Source of the DNA: Ianthella basta
Lineage: Eukaryota; Porifera; Demospongiae; Verongiida; Ianthellidae
Assembly (NCBI GenBank): GCA_964019415.1
Contig: OZ025875.1
Coordinates: forward strand, 6,409,806-6,473,805
Reading direction: 5' to 3'
DNA length: 64,000 nt
Each line of letters starts with the position of its first letter. The stretch's first letter is position 1. The notes under the pieces are model-generated. The model was not told the origin of the DNA, did no database searches, and saw only the letters and a program-made list of their open reading frames with translations. Both the position numbers and the translations under genes were made by a program. Shown here in pieces: positions 1 to 12,788 of the stretch.

Positions 1-3000
1 CCCTAGGTTTGGCAAAGATGCTTCTTCTGTTCCTCATAACAGACCCTTTGATGTCAGATGGGAGACCAGCCTTGCGAGGCAAATGAGGAGATGACTGCAG
101 GGAAGACAGCAGCAAAGAGACAGGGATGGACCATGAGGCCACCACATACGTACAGCTGCACATGGACATACAGTACAAACACACAAACATTCTCCATCAC
201 ATACACACACATATACACAGTAGAAGGTAAGGGCTTCATCAAGCTGTTAGAGTACATCAGAGAAGCTTCTTTCTGACCCCGTTTCAGCTGATAGACTAAG
301 CATTCTGACTGGTTGAACAGTGTGCAACTCATTCATTAACTGAAGGCAGGTTGCTTAGTCTGACACCTCCAACACATCAATTAAACACACACACAAGTGC
401 AAGATTGGACATAAGATGCCACACACAGAAGACAAGAGATACATGGTAAGTAAGTGTGCTACCAAAAAGTGCACAATAACAATGTACATACTACACAAAT
501 ACGTATAATTATGTACAATTGTATGTATTCATTAGTGCACTGGGACGAGTATGAAACATAGATATGTATTAGAACACGTACGTATGCATGTATGGACATT
601 ATGTGACATATAAACACACAAGTTCATAGGGTAATGTATTAGGTTGAGCACACACGTACATACCTCAAGTACAGAAGATAGTCTCTGGAACTGCTTTAAA
701 GATGGGGACAGCTTGCTGTACAGTGGTAGTACTGAGGGTGGAGAGGAGGTGGAAGGACAGAATGGGCTTAAGGGATGGGAGGGAGTGTGTAGGACAAGGG
801 TTCGAGGGAGGCTAAGGAATGGAATGAAGGGTGGCAGCACAAGGAATGGCAGAGAGTGCGGGGATGGATGAAAAGGAACAGACAATCACAGAACTCCTCT
901 GTATTCCTGCACACACTGACATCCAAAGAAGCAAGGATGGTTGGTGTACTCACAAATGATAACTTGTACTTATCAACAGCGAGTGCTTCTTAGCACTTCA
1001 TTTCAACACTACACATGTAGCTCTGCTGGAAGACGTAGTGCATGCACACTCATACAGAACATAACTCCCCCTCTATGCACATTAGTAACTTGCTGTCTCA
1101 CCGTCCTTGTCCCGGTCTTGCTCCAGGAAGGTCAGTTTTGTGATGCAGGAGGTGTTGACCAGATCACACAACTTGCCAACAAGGATCCGAGTGCCTGAGC
1201 AGGAAGGAAGGATGCAGTGAGTTTCAGATAAGCAAGGAGAAATGCTGGATTCATTTGATGACATTGCTGTGTTCACACACCCCATATACACTGTGCCTTG
1301 CACTACACACCTCACTCCCTGCAGCACTACACACCTCACTCCCTGCAGCACTACACTCCTCACTCCCTGCAGCACTACACACCTCACTCCCTGCAGCACT
1401 ACACACCTCACTCCCTGCAGCACTACACACCTCACTCCCTGCAGCACTACACACCTCACTCCCAGCAGCACTACACACCTCACTCCCTGCAGCACTACAC
1501 ACCTCACTCCCTGCAGCACTACACACCTCACTCCCTGCAGCACTACACACCTCCCTCCTCACACATATAATACCTCTAACATAGCCACTATTCATCTTTT
1601 CAATCAGGTGCCATATCGGGTTCTTGTCCCAGTTGGAGGGGTCTCCTAGCATCAGTTTCATGATCGGGAGGGTCATGGTCGGCCGACCTAGCTTCTTCCA
1701 GTTGCTACGGAGATAAGCTATGGCAGTTCGAATGAGATCTACCAGCAAACTGTTGTCCAACCACAGATAGAACTGCTCCTGATCCATAATCTAAATTTAA
1801 TAGAGATAGAAACATCAACTGCTGCTTATCAGAAAGCTAACATTGCACTAATAGCTAGAGTATAAGTAAGCATGCAAGCCTGAATTAGACCCACTTAGAC
1901 CAGTAGTGGGACGCACATGAGAGTGAAGGCTATACTGGCTAACCAGTGAACACTGAACAGTGCTGTAATGGTAAGTAACATTATCAGTGCAGTGGAGCCT
2001 GTCCAAGGTGGTCACTTTATTAAGGCCGTCACCTCTTTATAAATAAAGCCCACCTACCTGGCCCGACATAGCAGTAAAAATTGCAATCTGTACCTCTGTA
2101 GAGCAGCCACCTCTCTATAAAGGTCAGTTAGAACTGGATCACAACTGGCTATCTTAGACAGGTTCCACTGTACACTAAATATACCTACAAGTACTATCCT
2201 ACAACATTCTCCTATCAGGCACCTTAAGTGGTTCTGCACATTGTGGACCTACAGTATACGTGTACCTACCTGAGGAGTGAAGGCATAAAAGTTCCCTTCA
2301 TACGTGTACAGTTGACTAGTGCTCAGTACTCCCATCTTCTGTTGTCGACGCCCACCCAGGCCCATCTTCTTGTTGATGCCCAGTCGCTGGTAAGCTGCAC
2401 CGAGGGACTTGGCTGAGAGGATGCTCAGCGGGCTCTGGCAGGAGATCTGTGCCTCTGATACTGTCTGCACGTCAATGCCTCGGCTAGCCAGCTGTCGTTG
2501 CAAGGAACGATCCTCACACACTAATGCCACTGCACAATCAGGGGGGGAGGGGGGGGAGGGATGGGGGATCACACCATGCACATACACCAGCAGTGCATGA
2601 GCTGTACAGCTGTTACAAGAGTACACAGTATCGGGTAAATGACCTTACATAAATACATGTACATTTGTGCTGCCCTGGAGAGCATATGCACATATGCAAG
2701 TGCCCATCCATTTCTGTTCATTCACTTCTGATATTACTAAACGTGTAGTATGAATACACATTGCAGACGTTCATTGCCATGTATTGATGTTTTAGATGAT
2801 TCCCTAGTTGTTGGTCAGAAGGAGGTCACACTGGCGACCAGCTTGGACAAGTTCAGCACTATACGTAAAATGAGGAGTGCTCACAGATGGCTTCAATACA
2901 GCAGTGAAGATTAAATGGTGTGCTACATGATTAAGCTGTCGTGCCACCAGCACTCACACACTGTACGGTATACACACCTTGGACTACAATGTCCGGCCTT

Positions 3001-3206
3001 GGTTGGGCTGCCAGCCTACGGTTGAGTGGATCCAAGTCCCCAACCTCAACAAAATCCTGCAACAACAAACAAAGAAAGAGATATAACACAAATACAAGTT
3101 TGGAAGTCACAGAAAAGATGATCACTACACATATGTACATATATACACTATTCAACTTTACACAAAACTTAACAACCCTGTTAGCACGCACGCAGGCACA
3201 CACACA

Positions 3207-3276
<70 letters not shown>

Positions 3277-3566
3277 GTCCCTTCCCACACCTGTCGCAGT
3301 AGGTTTGCGAGGATGTACAGAGACTGTGCCCACATTGACTGCCACTTGGTCCCCCAGTACCTCTCCTGACTGTGAGGGGCTCGGTACTCCAACTCCACCT
3401 GGACACACAAATATGTAGAGATAAGCAAGCACACAAACATATGCACATGTTCACTTGGCAAGTACATATGAACATATGCACACTTATGTATATATTGTAC
3501 ATGTACATACACACATCCTCACATACTTCCACACATGAACACATGTGTGTGTGTATGTGTGTGTGT

Positions 3567-3647
<81 letters not shown>

Positions 3648-6600
3648 TGTGTGCACACCTTGTCCAGTGGCACATAGTAGAGCTCAGGCATATGGACCAG
3701 TCCGTTTTGATCCCGAACAACACTCTTCTCCATCATCTCACCAAACTTGGCCACCTGCAGAGACAACACATCACCAGTACAGTACACTGTAGCTGCACAC
3801 ACACAAATCACATTCTCAAATAACACACCTCGTACACCAACACATACACATTGTGAGGGGATGTCAGCACAACGATGAGTAGTGAGCTCTCTGTGCTTCC
3901 TGTCACATGATACAATATGTTGCTATGGTGACCTCAAGACCATTGGACAAAATGTACTGTGTATATGCACATGTACACAGACCCTTCATTGCCATTATGA
4001 CAGTATAAGCCATCTGCTGTGGCCACCACATGTGTACCAGCTAAGTCTTCTGTCCTGCCTCTATGTTTTCTACGCTGTCTTCTTATTCAACAATAATCAG
4101 CTCGTGGAGAATAGAGGCTGGATGTGAGAATAGTTGCAGCTACGTATGCCTATTCATCCCCTCCCTTAACCCCAATCAGTACTAACACACAGAAGGGCAT
4201 CCCTTGTACAGTACAGCCATCTAACTGGGTTACAAGGTCATGTAGAGTGACCAACTTTGACAGTCTCTTCTGCCCCAGTCAGCCTCACCTGCTGGAGGTT
4301 GCCGGTAAAGATGCCATCAATGACCAGAAAGGAGAAGAACAGCGGCCACTCACACTCAATGTTGTCAAACATCTTCAACTCAGCTGGATGATAGTACAAA
4401 CGGCTTGGATCCTGCAGAGATGGGATGTACATGTACATGTACATACATGTGCAGTCATGCAGGAGGACAACCTTGTACAAAAGACCCACTGGAACACCAT
4501 GTTACATATGTAGCTGCCAAGTGGTAATAATAGCATTCTACTGGTAAATATTGCGGATTTAGTGTCCACTTAACACTTACGCAATAATATGGATTAAGCA
4601 CGTAACCTGCTATGGAGTAAGACCTACACTGTAACTATTTCCAGATACAGCTCCTGGTGGTTAGTTCACATACGTACGTAGCGGTTGCTTCTCCATCCCA
4701 CCCCAATTCCACACCCCTTCTCTGTCCCTTCCCCACTCCTCGCCCCACCCTGTCCCACCCCCGTCTGTCCCCCTCTCCCACCCACCTCTTTGACTGTCTG
4801 GTACCCATCACGGAGGAACCTCTTGCAGCCGTAGTTACCAAGTAGCTGTGTGAGTATCTCCTCCTTGACTTGCTCAATAAGGTCACCCTTCTGAACAGCA
4901 AAGGCGGGGAAGCTGACGATACTCAGCAGAGCAGCGTCAATCTCCTGCAGAAGAGGGGGAGAGGGAGAGGAGGACATTATTCAGTATTCGTCCTTCCTGA
5001 TCAGTAGCTGAATGTTACACTGGAGTACACACTGACACGAAGCACACATGGATGTGCAGGCCCACCTTGGACATTGACTCCCGTGGTAGGAGGGACTCCA
5101 ACTTGGCCTGAGAGGGTTTGATGTGATGGTATACACCAACCAATTACCTTACAAGTTACAGCATGTGCTTAAGTGGTCCACCATCTACAACACTACACAG
5201 ACACCCCTCACACCTCTCTCCTAACCCTCACACCTCTCTAACTCATCCCTCACACCTCCCTCCCCACCCCTCACGTTGCACTGCTGTAGCTCATCCTCCA
5301 TAACGTGTATCACTGAGGAAGGACCACCGCGAGACCCAAACAGGTCTAAACCATCCAGAGCCTGCAGGGCAGCCTAACACGACAGAGGGATGAATCTCAT
5401 TAGCAACTGTACACCAATTCTGTCTCACCTGTCTTACTTCAACTCACAAACAACAGGAGATGGCAAAAAAGCAAGTAGAGAAAGAGATACACAAATGGAC
5501 ATACACATTTACATACAGATGTAGACAATTTGGAAGTAGCCTCGGGTAGCTAGACCGTTATTTTGCTCAGACGCAAATGAACAAATGGAAGTCTGACTAC
5601 CCAAGAACGATTCAGAAGCATGTAAAACAGACATACACATGTAGAAGAATTGAAGTACAGTGAATGCTGGAAAAGTGCATGTTAGAAATTAACATACGTA
5701 AATAGAAAGTTGTACCTCAGATGGAACAGGAAAGCATCATTTCAGGTTTCTGTTTCATATTCTACATTGAGCACTGCTGCACGCAGTCACTCATGAGTCA
5801 GTTAGCGCATCTGCACCATGCCAGCACCACCACCACATCCACCTGAGGACCTCGCTCACCTTGGCCATACCAATGGAGCTGGCATTCAGTTCAGGCTCTC
5901 CATTATTAGTCTTGTCACCTCGCTCCCAAACACCATAGTCCTACATGAGGTGGTGTTGACAACAAACAAACAAGCAACAAACAAACAAACAAACAATGAC
6001 TTCTACTGACACCTAGCCTACCCAATGGCAGATGTCACCTACTGTATGTACAACATCGCTACATAATATTATGTAATAGTACTAGTACATTGCACAATAC
6101 TATACATACAGTATGTACGTATAGCACTCAATACACATGCATGCATATCATATACGTACGTATGTACAATCTAATGTATCACTTTGATACAGTTTGGGAT
6201 ACAGTATATAGTACATACATTGTATATAACAGTTTCCGTGAACAGTTTCATTCATCCCTACACTACTCTCCACTCACGGGGATCCTGTAGGCTTCCTCGA
6301 TGTAAAACACGAGGTTCTGAATGAAGGCAACCTCATCCAAAGAGTAGATTATCTGTAGACCTGAACCACAAGGTAAGAGGGACATGCACTCTAACACACC
6401 ATTGCTAGAAGTCAAGAGAATGCCAATGCATTGTACAAATAGTGCATTAACAACACTTAATGCCTCTACTGTAAAAGTGCAATACAAATAACAATGGGAG
6501 AATGTCTATCCATAGTTAGTTGTATAAGTCTCTGTTAAAACTTTTAGCTAACGTTCTAACGGCAACAGCAAAGTGATAAGCATTCCTCAGCAAAGAGGAT

Positions 6601-7028
6601 GTCACCAGCTCTATGTCATACTCACCCGAGGCTGTCATCTGCGCCAGTGTCAACAGGTAGAGTGACGTTGCATCAATTTGGAGGTGACCCCATTCATTGT
6701 CACCCACTGCAGTAGTACCAGTGTCTGCAAAGACAAAACAAGAAGATGTACTGGAACTAGCATAGCATTAGGAATAGAACTGAAAGTACAGAAATACTGC
6801 CTGTCTATGCTGTACTATTGGGGCCCTGCACATACATATAGAATACCAGTGCATTTGTACTATATATTATGCATACACATGTATGGGCATACATACACAT
6901 TTTGTATGTAGTCACGTGTACACATGCTAGCCCTTTCATCAGCAACATGAAGATGGACACATAAAGTTCTAATACACACACAAATAGACACACACACACA
7001 CACACACATACACACACACACACACACA

Positions 7029-7101
<73 letters not shown>

Positions 7102-8082
7102 GCACACACACACAACGTACGTCTGTTGTACTTTGCATGTAAGCATTCATATCTGGACTGAGTAGCTTTGAACCGCTCCACCTTCCCAACCTGTTGCATC
7201 ATGCAGAGGAGCAATCCTCTCATGTGCTTCACAACCGCCTGGGAGAGAAGGATGATGGAAGGACAGAAGTTGTTAACACAAGCTCAATAAATTATCGAAC
7301 ATGAACAACATATCAATGCAAGTACATAGGAACAATAGTGTCTTCTATTATACACATACATACAGTATATATATGCTAGTGATATAGATACTACCCATGG
7401 GTACAGTGGAACCTGTCTAAAGTTAGGCTGCCACCTCTCAAACACTGTAAGCCTCCCTGCACTACAGCATTGTAATCTACCTCTGTAGAGCAGCCACCTC
7501 TCTATACAGGCCAGTTAGGATTGGCCCACAGGTGGCTGTCTTAGACAGGTTCCACCATACAATAGGTATAATACACATACATATCTACTAATACATATGC
7601 ATGTATACAATACAAATAAGTTGTATGCTGTGTCATACGCACTATACCAAACAGTACATGTAAGATGTATGTACATGTATATGGTACATTGTATGTGCAT
7701 ACAGTATATACATATAAAAGAGGCAACGATATGCATATGTCCACGAATGAAACTGTAACAAACATGATAAAAGAGACTCTGAGCATCCCAAATAAACTTT
7801 GCCTCTATGCCTTACCTGCTCAAGCTCCACAGCCTTGGCTGTGTTCTCCTTCAATTCGTGCTGCCTATGATAGGCTATGGACAGTGCCCACACACACATG
7901 ATTGTGTATGTGTTGTCCCTAACCCACGCATCACTGGTGGAAGTGCCATCACTCAGTAGGAAAGCAGGAAACAGCCCAGTTATGGGGTCCTATACAGGAA
8001 TGGCATGGAAGGAGAAGTGTGGAGAAGAGAACTGGATTGGTCACAAGGCAACAGGACTGCGTCTATACTGCAAAATGTCATA

Positions 8083-8119
<37 letters not shown>

Positions 8120-8302
8120 ACATATTCACTCTGTCTCTATACACACATACGTACATACGTACGTACAACATACACACGCACACACTATATAGAGCTGCAT
8201 ATGCGTGATTACCTGGTACGCTAATATTGTTTGCTGCACCGTGTGGTACCACTCATGGAGGGCATCTCCGGTTAAGCTTCTGCTCCTCCTATACATCGCC
8301 AT
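1..8302 (-). CDS. PHKA: Phosphorylase b kinase regulatory subunit, alpha type (partial; 3' end off the left edge)
   Basis: Large regulatory subunit that holds and restrains the glycogen phosphorylase kinase catalytic subunit in the cytosol. Exons in transcript order: 8302-8213, 7989-7816, 7238-7121, 6724-6626, 6360-6278, 5940-5860, 5373-5275, 5107-5066, 4944-4786, 4411-4289, 3754-3659, 3398-3291, 3056-2978, 2529-2270, 1790-1574, 1194-1102, then less certain 731-664 and 94-1. All junctions are GT-AG and keep frame (about 694 codons). The GH15-like N-terminal domain is clear: [63 protein letters not shown]-type [22 protein letters not shown] and FTPQ follow the vertebrate alpha order. ATG at 8302 gives MAMYRRSRS; a second ATG at 8296 is possible. 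The last two exons resemble the region after the catalytic-like domain but are weakly conserved, and the acidic segment present in vertebrates seems absent. Beta subunit is the alternative; the motif wording favours alpha. Confidence 0.88.
1301..1558. repeat. 24-bp minisatellite, about 10 copies
   Basis: Tandem 24-bp unit containing CTCACTCCCTGCAG, with single-base variants (CTACACTCC in one unit, CCCAGCAG in another). It lies in the PHKA intron between exons 1790-1574 and 1194-1102. Because 24 is divisible by three, it leaves long spurious reading frames open in several frames; none joins the gene. Confidence 0.93.
1990..2170. mobile_element. MITE-like TIR element, family 1 copy 1 (PHKA intron)
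   Basis: The ends are inverted repeats: left CAGTGGAGCCTGTCCAAG, right end TTAGACAGGTTCCACTG. A second copy lies at about 7402-7559 with the same internal core (CTCTGTAGAGCAGCCACCTC). No coding capacity. The terminal sequence resembles mariner-type MITEs, which is inference. Confidence 0.72.
3187..3275. repeat. (ACGC)n/(AC)n microsatellite
   Basis: Perfect ACGC tetranucleotide run changing into (AC)n, in the PHKA intron just downstream (sense) of exon 3398-3291. It is (GT)n-rich in the transcript. Confidence 0.9.
3542..3655. repeat. (GT)n microsatellite
   Basis: Long TG run with occasional TA and GC steps, ending four bases before PHKA exon 3754-3659. In the transcript it is a (CA)n run immediately after the donor. 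Confidence 0.9.
6979..7113. repeat. (CA)n microsatellite
   Basis: Almost uninterrupted CA dinucleotides next to PHKA exon 7238-7121, right after its donor in the transcript sense. Confidence 0.93.
7402..7559. mobile_element. MITE-like TIR element, family 1 copy 2 (PHKA intron)
   Basis: Starts CAGTGGAACCTGTCTAA and ends TTAGACAGGTTCCACCA, an imperfect terminal inverted repeat flanked by TA on both sides, as expected of TA-targeting elements. It shares its core with the copy at 1990-2170. Confidence 0.75.
8084..8118. repeat. (CA)n microsatellite
   Basis: Short perfect CA run in the first PHKA intron. Confidence 0.85.
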
Positions 8303-8441
8303 AACTAGAGTCAAGCCTTTACATACTTCCGTTCGTGAAAACTCTCCCCAATCAAGGATCCCGATTGCGCAATTCAAACACGTGGTTCTGCGCATGCGCA
8401 ATAAGCTCGTGATTCACGTGTATCAGACTGTGTAGCTTGCA
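8303..8441. promoter_or_regulatory. Bidirectional PHKA / RPS3A promoter
   Basis: Only 139 bp separate the PHKA start codon (minus) from the RPS3A start codon (plus). The interval holds a CCAAT box (8348-8352), the perfect C/EBP-type palindrome ATTGCGCAAT (8364-8373), an E-box CACGTG (8379-8384), the perfect NRF1-type palindrome TGCGCATGCGCA (8389-8400) and a second E-box CACGTG (8415-8420). The motifs are read directly; factor binding is inferred from vertebrate consensus sites. Confidence 0.72.
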
Positions 8442-10418
8442 ATGGCAGTCGGCAAGAATAAACGGCTCTCGAAGGGGAAGAAAGGCAGCAAAAAGAAAGT
8501 GTAAGTCATCCAGCGCACACTATTAGCAGAACTAACAATGCTTGCTTTAGATATTTTCATTGCATGATAGATGGACTCGTTGTAGTCTGGTTTATATTAT
8601 GGTGTTGGTTAATTGAGTTCTGCTTTTGGTCATGTTGCAGCGTGGACCCCTTTGTGAAGAAGGAGTGGTACGATGTGAAGACTCCGATCATGTTTAACGG
8701 CGATCAACGGCTAATCGGCAAGACACCAGTAACAAAGACAGCTGGGAAGAGTGAGTTCCTGTCATCACAGCGCGCACACACACACTACTAACAGGACTCA
8801 GCAAGTTAGCCTGTCATTTATGCGCGGGAAGAAGCGCTACTGGCATTCGTACACATGCTCTAGTGAAGTCTGATTGGGTATCTATAAGTGTACAACACCT
8901 CCCTGTAGTTAAGAGTACTGTGCATATTTGGAGGCATACGTTATATAGACTTTCTCTGAGCAGGCAGCTCTTGAACAGGCTCAGGTTAAGGAGGCTATAC
9001 TTGTACAAGTAGGGGAGTAGTCGTGTAATCCACATGTGGTGAAGACTCCGGTTACACTCTGTTATGTCTGATCTCCTCACAGAGCTGGCATCTGACGGTT
9101 TGAAGGGCCGTGTGTTTGAGTGTGCACTGGCTGACATTCATAAGGACGACACAGCATACCGGAAGTTCAAACTAATGGTTGAGGAGATACAAGGGAGGAA
9201 CTGCCTGACAAACTTCCACGGCATGTCACTCACAACTGACCGAATCAGATCGCTGGTGAAGAAATGGCAGGTACGTCTGATGAGAACTACAGAATCTTCC
9301 AATGCACTTTGGGAATGGAAATGTATGATTTTACTGCAAAACTGGCATATTCGGTGTAGATTACATTCTTACATTGATTGAGGACTGTTTGCTTGTCTGC
9401 TGAACTGTTTGTGCACTGCACATTTGTCTCAGTACTATTGACGCTACTCACAGTTGTTGGTGCTTGCTGTAGGGTGGTGTGGGGGGAAGGGGGGTGGGGG
9501 AGGGGTAGTAGCATTGTTATGGGTGGATTTGCCTGTTTTCAGTTTCTGACTCTGTCAAATTATCCATACTTGTACACACACGTACAAAGTGCTTGTAGCT
9601 CCTTTGTTCATTTTCTCTATCTGTCTTCTACATCTTGCATGCACCACTCCATACTATATCCCTTTGTGTTGTGTGCTACAGACAATGATTGAGGCAAATG
9701 TTGACGTGAAGACGACTGATGGATACCTTCTTCGTGTGTTTGTCATGGGGTTTACGAACAGAGCTCCCCAACAGCAAAAGAAGTGCACTTATGCACAGAG
9801 CTCACAGATAAGGACCATTAGAAAGAAAATGGTTGAAATTGTGACAAAGGAGGTCTCTGCAGTTGAGCTGAAGGAGGTTGTGAACAAACTGTGAGTGGGA
9901 TGTGTGTGTGAGGGGGGGGGGGGGGGATAACACAGAGGTCTTTTGAGAAGTGTCATAATTGTAGAAGATTTACAGACAATGGACATCCTCTGTGCATGTA
10001 CTAGTGAAATTGTCCATCCTTCAAGTTTGATAATTTCTTTTGCCCAGAATCCCTGATTCCATTGGAAGGGAGATTGAGAAGCGTACACAGTCAGTGTTCC
10101 CCTTGAAAGATGTCTGTGTTCGGAAAGTGAAGGTGCTGAGGAAGCCAAAGTTTGACAGTAAGTGTCGCACATTGCATGAGTGCACACATGTGTTTGATGT
10201 ATGCTACATGTGTAGACCTTGCCCCAACCAAAGAGGTGTCCATAACACAGGCTGTCCCTTCATCTCGGTCCACTGTCAGCTAGTGATGTGCCCTTCACTC
10301 CTCCTCTCTCCCTTCCCTGCTTACAGTTGGAAAATTGCTTGAAATTCACGGAGAGGCAGGAAGTGGAAAGGGAGGACAGCAGAAGGGTTACGAGCCTCCT
10401 GTCGTTGACCAGGTGTGA
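8442..10418 (+). CDS. RPS3A: 40S ribosomal protein S3a (eS1)
   Basis: Small-subunit ribosomal protein eS1. Exons 8442-8500, 8641-8750, 9083-9270, 9682-9890, 10048-10157 and 10327-10418 splice with GT-AG borders into a 255-residue protein (human 264). The N-terminus [12 protein letters not shown] and the segments [45 protein letters not shown] and the C-terminal GYEPPV are family hallmarks. The Lys-rich start, the absence of internal stops and consistent phases suggest a functional copy. It shares a short divergent promoter with PHKA and is followed 112 bp downstream by the CHIC gene on the same strand. Confidence 0.97.
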
Positions 10419-10530
10419 CCATGCCAGCCTGTTGAAGGAACTAACAGTAATAGAGCATTTCCAATTGTGTCAATCATTATTGATATTATGGTGAGGTAAT
10501 GAGGGGTTCCCCCTGTGATGTAACTTAAAC

Positions 10531-11270
10531 ATGGCGGACGCTGCTAGTGATCAAGGCGTAGTAGAAGTCGAGCCAGTTGTCCACATTGTGGAAGTTATCG
10601 AAGAAGAACAAGAAGGTATTCATTATCCTGCAGACGAATTTCTAGACTTGGACCTGCTACAAACTACCGTTCCCGACCCGATTCGTCTGAGAGGCGTCGG
10701 TGGAACCACAGTGTGAGTTGTACCATTTAGTTTATACAGGGAATGAACGTTCTGTGCTTTTCTCTGAATTGCGCGCGAAAGACGTGCTTTGAAATCTCTC
10801 TCTCATGGCATGTTTTACAGGTTCGGACTCAGTAGTCGCTTTGCAGACGAGTATCCGTCGTACCTCAGCGGAAAGGTAGGAACGATGGGAAAGGGCCTTA
10901 CATTTGAGTGGTCCATTGGAAGAACAATGAAGCATATATAATAATCTCTCTGGGGAAGAGGGACGAAAGTTGGGAGACAAGATTGGGACGTTTTTGTGGG
11001 TCTGAAGTGTTGATGTGCCTTAAAGGGTAGTCGGGACTTTAGGAGAACACCTTGTCCCCTTCTTCTTCCATCCACGTGTTTCTGTCCTTTCTACTTCCTC
11101 TCTCCCGCCCTAAGGTGGCATCGGAGGAGTTCTATGGTACAATTCAACGGGTGAACTCCATTCTCCAGAAGCAGGTTCCTCTTGGGTTCAAGTGTTTCCT
11201 ACTGGGGTGCTTCTGCTGCTGCTGCACGGCTGGGCTCTCACTGGGGCCCTCTGTGATACTCAGCAAGAGG

Positions 11271-11320
<50 letters not shown>

Positions 11321-11757
11321 CTGTGTGTGTGTGTGTGCCTGTGTGTGTGTGTGTGCCTGTGTGTGTGCGTGTACATCTGTGAACTTGTGTGTGTGTGTGT
11401 GTGTGTATGTGTGTACCTGCATATGTACATGTGTCGTGTGTATGCAAATGTGTGAAACAGAAACGTTGCCTGTAGTCTATGTTTATTTGTGCACGTGAGC
11501 ACTCAACTCTGGACTCCATGTTCTGTTCTTCTGTTCTTCCCTCCTCAGACAAGGTATTTGGTAGAGAAGGTACTTGAGCAGGAAAACCTACGACTTTACA
11601 ACAGGGTGGGTGTACAGAGTGGCTGTATATAGGGTGGGTGTACAAAGTCATGGTCATGAAGTACAATTGCATGTTCCCTTATTGTCCCACTGTAGCTTGG
11701 ACTCAACTGGAGGTTGATCAGTGAACGCATTGAGAATGTGCACTTGAGAGAATATGT

Positions 11758-11793
<36 letters not shown>

Positions 11794-11877
11794 CCGCTCA
11801 CACAGGCCCACTGCTCTCTTCTGTAGGTGATTGTAATTGAGTTTATGCCAAAGCTACCCTTGTACCGTCCAGACTGA
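10531..11877 (+). CDS. CHIC2: Cysteine-rich hydrophobic domain (CHIC1/2-like) protein
   Basis: CHIC proteins are small palmitoylated membrane proteins related to Erf4/GCP16, partners of DHHC acyltransferases. Exons 10531-10712, 10821-10875, 11115-11270, 11549-11605, 11696-11755 and 11827-11877 give 186 residues. The N-terminus (about 1-50) is acidic. VFGLSSRF and a Cys-rich hydrophobic centre with CFLLGCFCCCCTAG follow, then LSKRTR, RLYNRLGLNW and a C-terminal FMPK...RPD matching vertebrate CHIC2 (IEFLPKTPIFRPD). The ATG context AAACATGGCGGACG contains a YY1-like ATGGCGG core overlapping the start codon. CHIC1 versus CHIC2 orthology cannot be settled here. Confidence 0.93.
11275..11407 (+). 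repeat. (GT)n microsatellite in CHIC intron 3
   Basis: GT run starting directly at the donor of CHIC exon 3 and broken by GTGCCTGTG units, so the splice donor is itself the first repeat unit. Confidence 0.88.
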
Positions 11878-12788
11878 TGACAGAGACACCAGTCACTAAT
11901 TCCTCTACTTCTGTGTGTGTGTAACGTGTGTGTGACTTCCTGTCATTTGTACCTTAGCACTCGTAGTAACTGTTGCGTTGTCTTCAGCGTATTTATTGCA
12001 GGTCTGCTTCTAATGCTGTTAGTGCCTCTTGTACTTCTCACTCAGCATCCTACTATAATAATTATGCTTGTGCTGTTTACCTTCAGCTGAGTGTGTTTTT
12101 GTACTTGTAATGTAGTCACACAAATGCACTGGATCACTTGGTTGTAATATTAGATGTATTGTACATTTATATAAACATCATGCAACCATCAATGGCATTT
12201 AATTATTGTGTGCTGTGAACAATGGTATATATACGTATACATTGCTATGAATGGTGAAGCTCAAATGAATGGAGCAGATCAAAGTGCAGAAGCTTGCATA
12301 GCGCTAGGTACTGGAATTGTGTAGTGTTGTTGCAGTTCCATAAGTGCAGGCATAATACATTGTGTGTGTGTGTGCGTGTGTGTGTGTGTGTGTGTGCGTA
12401 TGTATGTCCCTGAGACACCTCAGACAGCAATGACACAAAGATATGGTTACAGAACTTACAATGTCCACAATGGACATACGTATTTAATGTAACTGCAACA
12501 CGTCCACATACATACACAAACCAATAGAGTGGCATGTATGCATTTCAACATGCTATATTAGTATAAAAACATGTATTGCAATCACTAAACATGTACATAT
12601 TAGTGTAGAAACATGTACATACTAACAGTGTATAAAACATGTTTTAAAGGAGCAAACATGTGCAAAGTTACCTGATTAGCGTATGAACATGCAATACAAA
12701 ACACAAGCATGCACTGTGTAGAAGCCAGTCCGTTCAACATGAGTGTGTTGAGCAGTTGTGATGAGCTCCTTCCCACACCCGGGCTCTT
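11878..12788. other. Convergent intergenic region (CHIC 3' end / SAM-phosphatase 3' end)
   Basis: No coding signal recognised. It is AT-rich, holds a (GT)n stretch at 12361-12400, and presumably contains the 3' UTRs of both convergent genes. Irregular repeats of the type AAACATGTACATA occur around 12560-12660. Confidence 0.6.

Noticed and set aside
1082..1787. Repetitive frames over the 24-bp minisatellite
   Set aside because: Only the part at 1574-1790 is a real PHKA exon; the repeat is intronic.
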